Positions 1 through 8,961 of a stretch of DNA of 64,000 bases are shown one piece after another. Origin of the DNA: Planctomycetota bacterium. Its GTDB lineage: Bacteria; Planctomycetota; UBA1135; GCA-002686595. The stretch is taken from contig DUBE01000066.1 of NCBI GenBank assembly GCA_012960475.1, positions 129,725 through 193,724 of the forward strand. Reading direction: 5' to 3'. The notes beneath the pieces are model-generated. The model made no database searches. It had not been told where the DNA came from and worked only from the letters and a program-made list of their open reading frames with translations. Within the stretch, counting starts at the first letter, position 1; every line of letters begins with the position of its first letter. Position numbers and translations under genes: made by a program.

Positions 1-1
1 G

Positions 2-778
2 GGTCCTGCCCTGGCTCGGCGCGCCAGGGAAAAAGGGCCCTTGACCTTGGGGGCGGGGGTCGCTCTCGATCTGGTGCGCATCGCCCGGCGGGCAGGGCCC
101 TGGAACGAGGAGGCCTTCCTGACGGGCATGGTGATCGAAGTTCAACGTGCCTTGGAAGCTCTCAAGAGGCTGGCTGCGGCCCAGACCGAGTTCGGTCCGG
201 CTTTGCCCGGGGGGCGCAGGATTCACGGCATTGTCCCCGTGGGTCTCTCCGATGCCTTGCGCATCTTGGGGGACGGGATCGTGCGTCCGGAGCAAGGTGC
301 GCGGGCCTTGGGTGTATTGCGGGACTCCGCTCGCACCCAGGCCGAGGGACTGGGCTTGATGGTGGATGTCTCGACCTTGCTTTCTGGGCCCGCGTCCGAG
401 GTGCTCGCCCGTCGAGAGGCAGGCCGCTCTCGTCCTTCCCAAGCCGCGCTCTTCAGCAAGAGACCTCTGCCGGAAAGTGAGTGGGTGGAGTCCTATCACC
501 GTGGTCTCGACCTGGGGGATGGCATGGCGGCAGGGGATCCCCATGAACACGGTCGCGCCCTGGCGGTCATGACATCGACTCTACCCAGCGGCGCCCTTTG
601 GCCCCTGGTGGATCCCACTGTCAGCTACCGGGCGGGTCTCTCCTGTTTGACTGCCTGGCAGGCCTTTGTGGTCGAGCGTGAACGTCGTCTGCAGCCGCAC
701 CTCCTATCCCCTGCAAAGCCGTTGACAAAGGGCACTCGGCCCCTATTTGAATCCACCGTTCAGTCACACCGTCCGTGA
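2..778 (+). CDS. 3' part of an unidentified soluble protein (5' end outside window)
   Basis: The frame is open to the left edge, so only the C-terminal ~258 residues are visible. The first start codon inside the window (TTG at 41) has no ribosome binding site, so the gene almost certainly begins upstream. No signal peptide or membrane segment is seen. A stretch reading GIVPVGLSDALRILGDGI, followed by a helical segment and GLGLMVDVS, loosely recalls the late part of anaerobic (class III) ribonucleotide reductases, but no glycyl-radical loop is visible and the resemblance is too weak to name it. It ends 20 nt before smc on the same strand, so the two could be co-transcribed, although a -10-like TCTAAT lies just before smc. 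Confidence 0.6.
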   Translation, partial: GPALARRAREKGPLTLGAGVALDLVRIARRAGPWNEEAFLTGMVIEVQRALEALKRLAAAQTEFGPALPGGRRIHGIVPVGLSDALRILGDGIVRPEQGARALGVLRDSARTQAEGLGLMVDVSTLLSGPASEVLARREAGRSRPSQAALFSKRPLPESEWVESYHRGLDLGDGMAAGDPHEHGRALAVMTSTLPSGALWPLVDPTVSYRAGLSCLTAWQAFVVERERRLQPHLLSPAKPLTKGTRPLFESTVQSHRP

Positions 779-798
779 CCCAAATCTTCTAATCACCT

Positions 799-3700
799 AT
801 GCGTCTGGTACGTCTCGAACTATTTGGCTTCAAGTCCTTTGCTGACTTCACTGTGCTTGAATTTGGCCAGCGGAGCCTGACCGGTGTGGTTGGACCCAAT
901 GGCTGCGGCAAGAGCAACGTGGTGGACGCGGTGCGTTGGGCCCTGGGGGAGACCCGCCCAAGTTCCATGCGGGGCTCGGGCATGACCGATGTGATTTTCA
1001 AAGGCTCAGTCAGCCGGCCGGCCATGGGTTTTGCGGAAGTCACCCTGGTGTTTGACAACTCGAGTGGATTGCTTGCGGATCACGCGGCAGAGATCTCTGT
1101 CACCCGGCGTCTCGAGTCCAGCGGCGAGGGCTCCTACATGATCGATGGCCAACGGGTGCGGCTCAAGGACGTCAGGGACCTGCTCTTTGATACAGGCCTT
1201 GGGTCCCGCGGGTACTCGGTGCTGGAGCAGGGCCGTATTGACGCGGTGATTTCCGCCAATCATCAACAGCGGCGGACAGTGTTCGAAGAGGCGGCGGGCA
1301 TTTCGCGCTATCGCCAGCGGCGACACGAGACGGGGCTGCGCCTCAAGCACGTGTCTGTGGACATGGAGCGCGTTGACGACGTGATTGCTGAGCTGCGTAC
1401 GCGCGTGCGATCCCTCAAGATCCAGGCGGGCAAGGCCGAGCGCTATCTGATTGCCAGGGACGAGTGGTCCGTGGGTCGTCGTCGGTTTCTAGGTCACCGC
1501 CTGTTCAACATAGACGGGGAACTGCACACCCTGCGGCCCCGGATTGAGAGCCAGGGTGAGGACCTCGAGCAACTGCGGGAGCGTCGCAGCGGTCATGACA
1601 TGCAGGCTCGTCAGCGAGAAGATGAACGGAGCGCGGTGGTGGCCGAGCTTGACCGGGTCTCCGGGGAAGCTGGACGCCTGGAGGGTGAAGCGCGTGCTCT
1701 GGTGGAGCGTCGCAAGGCTCTTCTTGTACGGGTTGAGAACTGGCGTCAGTCGGCGAATGAAGAGACCTCTCGGGCGCAACAGTTGGCCCAGGAGATCGAA
1801 GATCAACGGGCTGCGGTGACCGCTCTGACCCGGGAATCCGAGGGGCTCAGTGGGCAGGCTGCCCAAGCCAAGAGCAAGCTTGAAGAGTTGGCCAAGAGCG
1901 ATCGCAGCTGTGCACAGCTCTATAAGCAGTCCCGCGAGGCCGCTCAGGCCCAGAATGAAACCGTGCTGACCTGTCTGCATGAGCGAGGCGTCGCTACCAG
2001 TCGCAATCGGCAGCTGAGCGAAGATCTGCCGAGGCTTGATCAGCGTGTCAAGCGCGTCATGGATCGGCAGGCTGAATTGCAGCAGATCCTGGAAGAGACC
2101 CGCGCCCAGCGAGGCGAACTACTCACAACTTTGCAGCGGGCCGAAGCCGAAGCCCAGGTCGCATCGGTTGCCCGTGAAGAGCAACAGGTGCGTCTGGAAG
2201 ATCGTCAAGAGGAACTGCGCAGGTTGGACGAGAAGCGCGCCGCCTTGGATCTGGAGCGCGCTGGCCATCAAGCCCGGGCCGCTGCCCTGCGCGATCGGGA
2301 ACGGCAATTGGAGGAACTCTCCTCTGGCGGCAAGCGTCTTCTGGAAGCCAGCGAAGGAGACCGCGGTCCCTGTGGCACAGAGGACCTCCTGGGCGTGGTC
2401 GCGGATCATTTGGCCATCGACACCCGCCTCACTCGAGCATTGGATGGGGCTCTTGGTACCCGAGCCTCATCTGTTGTGGTCAAGGACGAGCATGTGGCCA
2501 GGACCATCCTGGGGTGGGCTCAGCAAGAGGAACTGGGCCAGATCGATCTTGCATTGCCCTCTGGGCTGGGCGTTCCTTGCGGCCCCGCACCAACGGACTC
2601 TGCATTCTTCGCACGCTTTGGAGATGGTGTCGAAGGCCGGCTAAGCGATCTTGTGCGTTGCGACGATCATGTGCGTCCTCTGGTCCGGGCGCTGTTGTGC
2701 GATGTGGTAGTGGTGTCGGACTTGGATTTGGCCCTCAAGTTGGTTGCAGAGAATTCCCAGTGGCGTTTCGTGACCCTTGCCGGGGAAGTGGTTGACGCAG
2801 CTGGTCTTTCTGGGGGCTACTGTGAATTGGATCAGGGGGTGATCGGTCGCCGGGTGGTTGCGGATGAATTCGAGCAGCGTTGCGTGTCGCTCTCCCATTC
2901 GATTGCGGAAGTGGATCAAGAGCGCGAGGACAGCTTGGTTGCCCTGGCTCAGGACCGGGAGTCATTGAGCGCCAAGGAGCAGTGTCGTGAGGTGGCCCAG
3001 GCTGCCTTGGCTTCAGCTGCTCGCGCCCGAGCAGCCCTTGAGGGACGTCAGGTGGAACAGGAAGCTGCCCTGACCGAGAAAACTGACGAACATGCTCGGG
3101 TCAAGCACGAGTGGACTCAGTTGAATCAGGATTTCTTGCAGGCGGGACAGGATCAATTGGCCGCCGAGCAGGCTTTTGAGCAGCAAAATGCAATCCTGAC
3201 TGGTTTCGATCAGGGGCGCCATCAGCTGGAGCAGGAGCGAGATGGCATCCGGCGCGAGATCGCCGGGGCCGATGTGGAGCGTCAGCGCGTGGATTCAGAA
3301 CGCCAGGCCTGTGAAGAGCGTTTGCGTGGGGATCAGGTGCGCATCGAGCGCGACCAGGCGGAACTCGCCCGTGCTCAACGGCGTTCAGAGAACTTCCGGG
3401 CGAATGCAGTCAGTGGCGAGGAGGAAGCTCAGCAGGTACAGCAGCAGGTTGTGGCCCAGCGCGAGCAGGCGCAGGCTCTGATGGGGCAGTTGGAGGCCTT
3501 GCGCATGCGCGAGCGGGAGGGAGCAACCCTGGCTCAGCAAGCACGTAGGGCAGCGGAAGAGGTTCAGGAGGAACTGGATCAGGTCAACGAGCAGTTGTCA
3601 GAGCAGAAGCTCACCCAGCAGCGTCTGGAGTTGGAGCGGGAGGAGCTGCTGGTGCGCTCCGATGAAGAATTGAGTCTCAGTCAGGACGACCTGAAATTGG

Positions 3701-4617
3701 GCTTTGAGCCAGAAGCTGATCTGGCCACCGAAGGTGCGATGCAGGCCTTGCTATCCAAGGTGACCGAACTCAGGCATGTGCTTGAGAAGCTCGGCCCGGT
3801 CAACCTGGAAGCGGTACATGAGTTGGACGAGGTGGCCAGGCGATTGGCGCACCTCGAAGTCCAGGCCGATGATCTGAGCAAGGCCCGCAAGAACCTGGAA
3901 GAGACCATCAAGCGCATCGATGAAGAGTCCCGGCGCATGTTCATGGAGACCTTCACTGTGGTGCGCGGACACTTCCGGACGATCTTCCGCCAGATGTTTG
4001 GTGGGGGACGAGCAGACCTGCAGCTCGATCCGAGTGTGGACGTTCTGGACGCGGGCATTGAGATCATCGCCCGGCCGCCGGGTCGTGAGATGCTGCCCAT
4101 CGGCTTGCTCTCAGGTGGTCAGCGCACCATGACCGCACTGGCTCTCTTGTTTGCGGTGTTCAAGGCAAAGCCCAGTCCTTTCTGCATCCTCGATGAGGTG
4201 GACGCAGCTCTCGATGATGCCAACATTGATCGTTTCCTGGCCATGCTGAGCGACTTTAGAACGACTTCTCAGTTCGTGGTAGTGACCCACAACAAGGGCA
4301 CCATGAGCGCCTGCGAGGCGCTCTTTGGGGTGACCATGCAGACCAAGGGCGTCTCACGCTTCGTGGCTGTGGAACTCGATCAGGTGGATCAGTTTGCCCC
4401 CGAGTCCACGGGCAGTACCCGTTCCGGCGGCCCGGATCTGATCGGTCGCGGCAGTCTTGGGGTTGAAGAGGACCCTCAGGAGCGGAGGCTTGACGAGCAC
4501 GGGGAACAGGTGGTGGAGTTGCATCCCACACCTCGGCAGGGGGCATCCACTGGCCAGCGCTCCGTTGCAGATGTCCAGAAGTCGGTAGTGGAATCTGCCG
4601 CTCCCCACGAAGACTGA
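799..4617 (+). CDS. smc: Chromosome segregation/condensation ATPase SMC
   Basis: The 1272-residue protein has the full SMC layout. The N-terminal ATPase lobe carries Walker A GPNGCGKSN at residues 32-40. Coiled coil runs to about 520, a hinge-like globular domain spans about 528-690, and the returning coiled coil is followed by the C-terminal lobe. That lobe has the ABC signature LSGGQRTMTA (from 1104) and Walker B CILDEVD (1129-1135). SMC dimers bind kleisin ScpA and ScpB and compact or untangle sister chromosomes at the nucleoid. No scpA or scpB lies in this window. After the ATPase lobe there is a hydrophilic tail of about 80 residues that bacterial SMCs usually lack. The ATG at 799 fits the conserved start of the family (MRLVRLELFGFKSF). 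The M28 peptidase gene converges on it 16 nt downstream. Confidence 0.97.
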   Translation: MRLVRLELFGFKSFADFTVLEFGQRSLTGVVGPNGCGKSNVVDAVRWALGETRPSSMRGSGMTDVIFKGSVSRPAMGFAEVTLVFDNSSGLLADHAAEISVTRRLESSGEGSYMIDGQRVRLKDVRDLLFDTGLGSRGYSVLEQGRIDAVISANHQQRRTVFEEAAGISRYRQRRHETGLRLKHVSVDMERVDDVIAELRTRVRSLKIQAGKAERYLIARDEWSVGRRRFLGHRLFNIDGELHTLRPRIESQGEDLEQLRERRSGHDMQARQREDERSAVVAELDRVSGEAGRLEGEARALVERRKALLVRVENWRQSANEETSRAQQLAQEIEDQRAAVTALTRESEGLSGQAAQAKSKLEELAKSDRSCAQLYKQSREAAQAQNETVLTCLHERGVATSRNRQLSEDLPRLDQRVKRVMDRQAELQQILEETRAQRGELLTTLQRAEAEAQVASVAREEQQVRLEDRQEELRRLDEKRAALDLERAGHQARAAALRDRERQLEELSSGGKRLLEASEGDRGPCGTEDLLGVVADHLAIDTRLTRALDGALGTRASSVVVKDEHVARTILGWAQQEELGQIDLALPSGLGVPCGPAPTDSAFFARFGDGVEGRLSDLVRCDDHVRPLVRALLCDVVVVSDLDLALKLVAENSQWRFVTLAGEVVDAAGLSGGYCELDQGVIGRRVVADEFEQRCVSLSHSIAEVDQEREDSLVALAQDRESLSAKEQCREVAQAALASAARARAALEGRQVEQEAALTEKTDEHARVKHEWTQLNQDFLQAGQDQLAAEQAFEQQNAILTGFDQGRHQLEQERDGIRREIAGADVERQRVDSERQACEERLRGDQVRIERDQAELARAQRRSENFRANAVSGEEEAQQVQQQVVAQREQAQALMGQLEALRMREREGATLAQQARRAAEEVQEELDQVNEQLSEQKLTQQRLELEREELLVRSDEELSLSQDDLKLGFEPEADLATEGAMQALLSKVTELRHVLEKLGPVNLEAVHELDEVARRLAHLEVQADDLSKARKNLEETIKRIDEESRRMFMETFTVVRGHFRTIFRQMFGGGRADLQLDPSVDVLDAGIEIIARPPGREMLPIGLLSGGQRTMTALALLFAVFKAKPSPFCILDEVDAALDDANIDRFLAMLSDFRTTSQFVVVTHNKGTMSACEALFGVTMQTKGVSRFVAVELDQVDQFAPESTGSTRSGGPDLIGRGSLGVEEDPQERRLDEHGEQVVELHPTPRQGASTGQRSVADVQKSVVESAAPHED

Positions 4618-4633
4618 GCCTTGCTCTGGATGC

Positions 4634-5668
4634 TCAGCGCTTGCGGCGCCGGCGCAGGACTTCGGCCTCCAATTCGACCAGGCCCTTGGTCAGGATCTGG
4701 CCAAAGGTCTCAAGCGACGCGGCACTGGTCTTGTCGAGGGTGTCCTGGTCGTTGTGCCAATAGGGACGCAGGGGACCGCCATAATCCAGGTCGATCAGGT
4801 CCACTGCTTCAAGGCCCACGTCCAGGAACGAGCGATGGTCGTCCTTGACCAGAGTTCGCCTTCGCGCAGTGGCCACGTGCTTGCCCAGGCCAATATCCTT
4901 TGCTGCGGTCCAGAAAATCTGGCGCAGCCACTTGGTTGAGTAGTCATCCCATGTCAGTACCAGATCCAGGTCGGCGATCATGTCCACTACTACCACAGCG
5001 CCCACGCGCTTGTCTTCTCCGCGTTTGTAGAGTTCCCGGGCATGGCGGCGCGAGCCGTAGGTGTTGTCCTTGCCCAGCCAGTCGAAGTTGATGGCTTCTT
5101 CACCGTCAAAGAAAACCACACGCCAGGCCAGGGCTCGCGGATGGGTGCTGGCCAGACCCCGGGCCAACTCAATCAGGGCCACTGTGGAAGAACCCCCATC
5201 GTTGGCACCGATGAAGTTCTCTCCCAGGAACTTGGTATCGATGTGGCCGCCCACCAGAATCATGGGGGAGTCCTTCGCTGGGCCGGGCAGATCCGCCACC
5301 AGATTGGTGTAGGTCTGTGTTCCTTTCGGGGTTGCCGGGGTGATCGGTACTTTGGCGCTGAAGGTCTCGCGTCGGGTCTTGAAACCCAGGGCAAGCAGCT
5401 CCTCATCGAGCGTATCCAACAGTTCAGCCAGGGCAGGACTGCCCGGATGGCGGGGTCCCAGGGCCACCACCGTTGCCAGCTGGGCGTGGGCACGGGTGCC
5501 GTCGAAGGGGATCGGAGTTCCCAGGACGATCGCAGGCAAGGTATTTTCCTGGGCTTGACCAGGCTGCTGAACGAGCGTGGGCGCAGGGGCGCAGGCCCAA
5601 GGGAATCCCCAAAGGAGGAGTCCCAGGAGGGCTAGCAGGGGCAGGGGGCGCTGGTGGCAGGGGTGCAT
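4634..5668 (-). CDS. Secreted M28-family peptidase, glutaminyl-peptide cyclotransferase-like
   Basis: The 344-residue protein starts with a hydrophobic export signal ending in a Cys (FPWAC); the lipobox is poor, so lipoprotein status is uncertain. Zinc-site motifs of the M28 family follow in order: GGHIDTKF with GANDGGSS (about residue 140-155), FFDGEEA (about 190), DDHRSFLDVG (about 270) and WHNDQDT (about 303). DGEEA followed by NTYGSRRHA, and DDH before the final WHND, match the glutaminyl cyclase branch, which converts N-terminal Gln of peptides to pyroglutamate. True aminopeptidase activity cannot be excluded. It acts outside the cytoplasmic membrane. The gene is monocistronic, convergent with smc and divergent from prkA. 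A TAGGAT element ends 6 nt before its ATG. Confidence 0.88.
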   Translation of the reverse strand: MHPCHQRPLPLLALLGLLLWGFPWACAPAPTLVQQPGQAQENTLPAIVLGTPIPFDGTRAHAQLATVVALGPRHPGSPALAELLDTLDEELLALGFKTRRETFSAKVPITPATPKGTQTYTNLVADLPGPAKDSPMILVGGHIDTKFLGENFIGANDGGSSTVALIELARGLASTHPRALAWRVVFFDGEEAINFDWLGKDNTYGSRRHARELYKRGEDKRVGAVVVVDMIADLDLVLTWDDYSTKWLRQIFWTAAKDIGLGKHVATARRRTLVKDDHRSFLDVGLEAVDLIDLDYGGPLRPYWHNDQDTLDKTSAASLETFGQILTKGLVELEAEVLRRRRKR

Positions 5669-5674
5669 GGCTGC

Positions 5675-5680
5675 ATCCTA
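5675..5680 (-). promoter_or_regulatory. Possible -10 element (TAGGAT) for the M28 peptidase gene
   Basis: TAGGAT on the minus strand ends 6 nt before the ATG at 5668, which would place transcription start at or next to the start codon. AGGA inside it could instead serve as a weak Shine-Dalgarno sequence. Confidence 0.3.
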
Positions 5681-5787
5681 ACCGCTCGTACCCTGCCGCC
5701 ACCAAGACCAGTCTCAGGTTGGGGAGGTTCTCTGTCCGATGGGTGAATCGGAGACCCGCCTCGATCCACGTGCGGCCAGACAAGAAA

Positions 5788-7836
5788 ATGACTGACGAAT
5801 CCACCCCCCTGTTCGATCTCGTATGCAATTCCCAGAACGGGGCTCAGCACGCCCGCCTGAGTTGGACAGGCTCTTTTGAAGAGTACTTTCGGCTTTTGGA
5901 GCGCAATCCGCGGCCCGCACGCAACGCCTGGCAACGCCTGCTTGACATGATCGAGTCCCATGGCAGCGAGACGCCGACCGGTAAGTCCTATGTGACCTGG
6001 AACCTGTTCAAGGACCCCCTCGGTTGTGGCCGTGATGCTGTGGAAGGTCTGGAGAAACCCCTCGCAGAACTGGTCAACATGATTCGAGCCGGGGCTCGTC
6101 ACCTCGGACCCGAACGACGCATCATGCTATTGCATGGTCCAGTTGGATCGGCCAAGAGTACCATCGCCCGCTTGCTCAAGCGCGGCCTTGAGGTATACAC
6201 ACAAACCGATGAAGGTGCGCTCTACACATTTTCTTGGAACGTGGACGGAGAAGTGATTCCCTCTGCCACTCACCAGGATCCGTTGCTGTTGATTCCTGGT
6301 GCGCAGCGCGCCGAAGTAGCCCAGCGTCTTTCCCTGAGTTTAGGCGCCGAGTATGAACTGCGTATCGAGGGAGAACTCGACCCGGTCAGCCGCTTTTGGT
6401 TGAAGAAACTGATGGATCGCTATGAAGGTGACTGGGTCAAGGTCATGGGCCACATTCAAGTTCAGCGTCTGGTGTTTAGTGAAGCGGATCGCATTGGCAT
6501 CGGTACCTTTCAACCCAAGGACGAGAAGAACCAGGACTCCACGGAGTTGACCGGTGATTTGAATTACCGCAAGATCGCTGAGTACGGCTCCGATTCAGAT
6601 CCCAGGGCCTTCAACTTCGACGGCGAGTTCTGCGTGGCCAATCGAGGGTTGCTGGAGTTTGTTGAGGTCCTGAAGCTCGATGTGGCCTTCTTGTATGACC
6701 TTCTGGGTGCAACCCAAGAGCACCTGATCAAGCCCAAGAAATTCGCCCAGACCTCCATCGATGAAGTCATCCTGGGGCATACCAACGAGCCCGAGTACCT
6801 GCGACTCTTGTCCAACGAGTTGATGGAAGCCTTCCGGGATCGGACCATCAAGATCGACATTCCCTACAACCTGGAGGTCTCCGCGGAACTGGCGATTCAT
6901 CGTAGTCGCTACGGTCAGCCCGGGGCTCCAGGGCGCCGTCTGGCACCCCATACACTGGAGATGGCCTCTCTCTGGGCGGTGCTCACCCGCCTCGAAGAGC
7001 CGGCCTTGCCCAATTTGACCCTGCTGCAGAAGGCCCACCTGTACGACGGTCAGGAAATTCAGGGCTTCACCAGGGAGCAGGTCGGCGAGTTGCGTGCGGC
7101 CTGTGAGCGCGAGGGCATGGAGGGCATCTCGCCGCGCTTTGTGCAGGACCGCATTGCCGCCTGCCTCGTGTCAGAGAAGCCTGTGGTGGGTCCCCGTGAG
7201 ATCCTGGCGGCCATCGAAGACGGCCTGCAGCACAATTCCATGGTGGCCAACCAAGAGTTGCGTCGCAAGTATCTGGAGCGTGTGGCCCAGGTGCGCGAAG
7301 AGTACCAAGAGACCATCAAGCACGAGGTGCAGGTGGCCATCGCTGCGGACCAGGAAGCTCTTGATCGTCTGTGCTCCAAGTACCTGGACAACGTGCGTGC
7401 TCACACCACCCGGGAGAAGGTCATCAGTGGTGACGGGACCTCGCATGCTCCTGACGAACGCTTGATGCGCTCGATCGAAGACATGATTGATGTACCCGAA
7501 GTGCGCAAGGACGACTTCAGGCACGAACTGATGAACTACATCGCCGTTGTGCATCTTGAAGGCAGGACTTTTGACTACCGCGAGAATCGGCGTTTGACCC
7601 GGGCCCTTGAGCTCAAGCTATTCGAAGATCACAAGGATTCGATCCAGCTCACCAGTCTGGTTTCCAACGTGGTTGACCCTGATACCCAGCAGAAGATTGG
7701 ACTGATCCGTGAGCGCCTGATGCGTCGTTTCGGGTATGACGAATACTCCGCCGAGGCTGTCTTGCATGAAGTGGCCAATCTCTTTGCACACGACATCGAC
7801 GGCTCACAAGAGGATGAGGTGGAGCAGGCCGCCTGA
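5788..7836 (+). CDS. prkA: PrkA-family serine protein kinase (AAA-like), stress module
   Basis: The 682-residue protein is close in length to E. coli YeaG (about 644). The N-terminal PrkA AAA domain carries a Walker A loop GPVGSAKST at residues 117-125, and a C-terminal kinase-like domain follows. The ATG at 5788 is preferred because the longer open frame (from 5473) runs through the antisense signal-peptide region of the M28 gene and is of odd composition, while MTDESTPLF leads directly into conserved sequence. PrkA is known as a protein kinase and possibly an ATP-dependent protease acting in nitrogen starvation and sporulation-type stress. It is followed after 4 nt by yeaH and then spoVR, the widely conserved trio, so the three should be co-expressed. 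Confidence 0.95.
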   Translation: MTDESTPLFDLVCNSQNGAQHARLSWTGSFEEYFRLLERNPRPARNAWQRLLDMIESHGSETPTGKSYVTWNLFKDPLGCGRDAVEGLEKPLAELVNMIRAGARHLGPERRIMLLHGPVGSAKSTIARLLKRGLEVYTQTDEGALYTFSWNVDGEVIPSATHQDPLLLIPGAQRAEVAQRLSLSLGAEYELRIEGELDPVSRFWLKKLMDRYEGDWVKVMGHIQVQRLVFSEADRIGIGTFQPKDEKNQDSTELTGDLNYRKIAEYGSDSDPRAFNFDGEFCVANRGLLEFVEVLKLDVAFLYDLLGATQEHLIKPKKFAQTSIDEVILGHTNEPEYLRLLSNELMEAFRDRTIKIDIPYNLEVSAELAIHRSRYGQPGAPGRRLAPHTLEMASLWAVLTRLEEPALPNLTLLQKAHLYDGQEIQGFTREQVGELRAACEREGMEGISPRFVQDRIAACLVSEKPVVGPREILAAIEDGLQHNSMVANQELRRKYLERVAQVREEYQETIKHEVQVAIAADQEALDRLCSKYLDNVRAHTTREKVISGDGTSHAPDERLMRSIEDMIDVPEVRKDDFRHELMNYIAVVHLEGRTFDYRENRRLTRALELKLFEDHKDSIQLTSLVSNVVDPDTQQKIGLIRERLMRRFGYDEYSAEAVLHEVANLFAHDIDGSQEDEVEQAA

Positions 7837-7840
7837 ATCC

Positions 7841-8959
7841 ATGGGCTACGAGATCTACCGCATCGAGAAGGACCGCGCGCGCTTCCGGGACATTGTCCGG
7901 GGGCGGTTGCGTGAAGATCTGAAGAAATACCTCTCCAGCACAGACCTTCTCGGTCAGCGCGCTGGCCGCACGATTTCCATTCCTGTGCCGCAGATTGAAC
8001 TGCCACGCCTGCGATTTGGAGAAAACCAGGGTCAAGGCGTGGGCCAGGGCCCTGGTGAGGAAGGTGCAGTGGTGGATGGGGACGGCCAGAACGGAGAGGG
8101 CGCAGGCGCTGCCGGAGAGGACCCGGGCCAGCACATGCTGGAGGTCGAGGTCGAGATTGACGAACTGGCGGAGATGCTGGCTGCCGAGCTGGAGCTGCCC
8201 AACATCGAACCCCGGGGCACCAAGCAACTCCTGTCTGAAGGGGGGCGCTACACCGGCCTTCGTAACCAGGGGCCACGTAGTTTGCGGCACTTTCGGCGCA
8301 CCTTCAAGCGGGCTTTGACGCGCACCATTGCTGAGGGAAAATGGGACCCCGCTGAACCAAGGGTGGTACCTATCAAAGACGACGAGCGCTTCCGCATGCG
8401 CCGCACTGCGCCGTTGCCAGAATCCAGTGCTGTCATTCTGCACATGATGGATGTCTCGGGTTCAATGGGTAAAGAGCAGAAGGAGATCGTGCGCATTCAG
8501 GCTTTCTGGATCGATACCTGGTTACGTAGCCAGTACAAGAACATCGAGGTTGTTTACATTGTGCACGATGCGGTTGCCAAGATCGTTGACAGCGAAGAGT
8601 TCTTCCACTTACGCGAATCCGGAGGAACCAAGATATCCTCGGCCTATGAACTGGCCCTTGAGCTGATCCAGACCAAGTACAGGCCGGACCAGTGGAATAT
8701 CTACCCATTCCACTATTCCGATGGGGACAACTGGAGCGCAAGGGATACTTCTCACTGCATCAGCTTGCTGCGAGACGAGTTGCTGCCTCGGGTCAATCAA
8801 TTCTGCTACGGTCAAGTCAAGAGCGCCTATGGATCAGGTCAGTTCAAGAAGGACCTGGAACAGGCTCTCGGCAGCGCTGAGAACCTGATCAGCGCTGCAG
8901 TAGATGGTCGTGATGAGATCGCCGAGTCGATCCGCGCTTTCCTGGGGAGGGGCCGTTAG
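7841..8959 (+). CDS. yeaH: YeaH/DUF444 family protein with von Willebrand A-type domain
   Basis: The 372-residue protein has a DUF444 N-terminus (MGYEIYRIEKDRARFRDIVR), a Gly/Glu-rich low-complexity linker (about residues 60-105) and a C-terminal VWA domain with an intact MIDAS motif DVSGS at 204-208, predicted to bind a divalent cation. The ATG at 7841 lies 4 nt after the prkA stop; the longer frame overlapping prkA was rejected. Its biochemical role is unknown, but it is genetically tied to PrkA and SpoVR in stress and starvation responses of proteobacteria, and the same order is kept here. It ends 2 nt before spoVR. The linker is longer and more acidic than I would expect for E. coli YeaH. 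Confidence 0.95.
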   Translation: MGYEIYRIEKDRARFRDIVRGRLREDLKKYLSSTDLLGQRAGRTISIPVPQIELPRLRFGENQGQGVGQGPGEEGAVVDGDGQNGEGAGAAGEDPGQHMLEVEVEIDELAEMLAAELELPNIEPRGTKQLLSEGGRYTGLRNQGPRSLRHFRRTFKRALTRTIAEGKWDPAEPRVVPIKDDERFRMRRTAPLPESSAVILHMMDVSGSMGKEQKEIVRIQAFWIDTWLRSQYKNIEVVYIVHDAVAKIVDSEEFFHLRESGGTKISSAYELALELIQTKYRPDQWNIYPFHYSDGDNWSARDTSHCISLLRDELLPRVNQFCYGQVKSAYGSGQFKKDLEQALGSAENLISAAVDGRDEIAESIRAFLGRGR

Positions 8960-8961
8960 GC

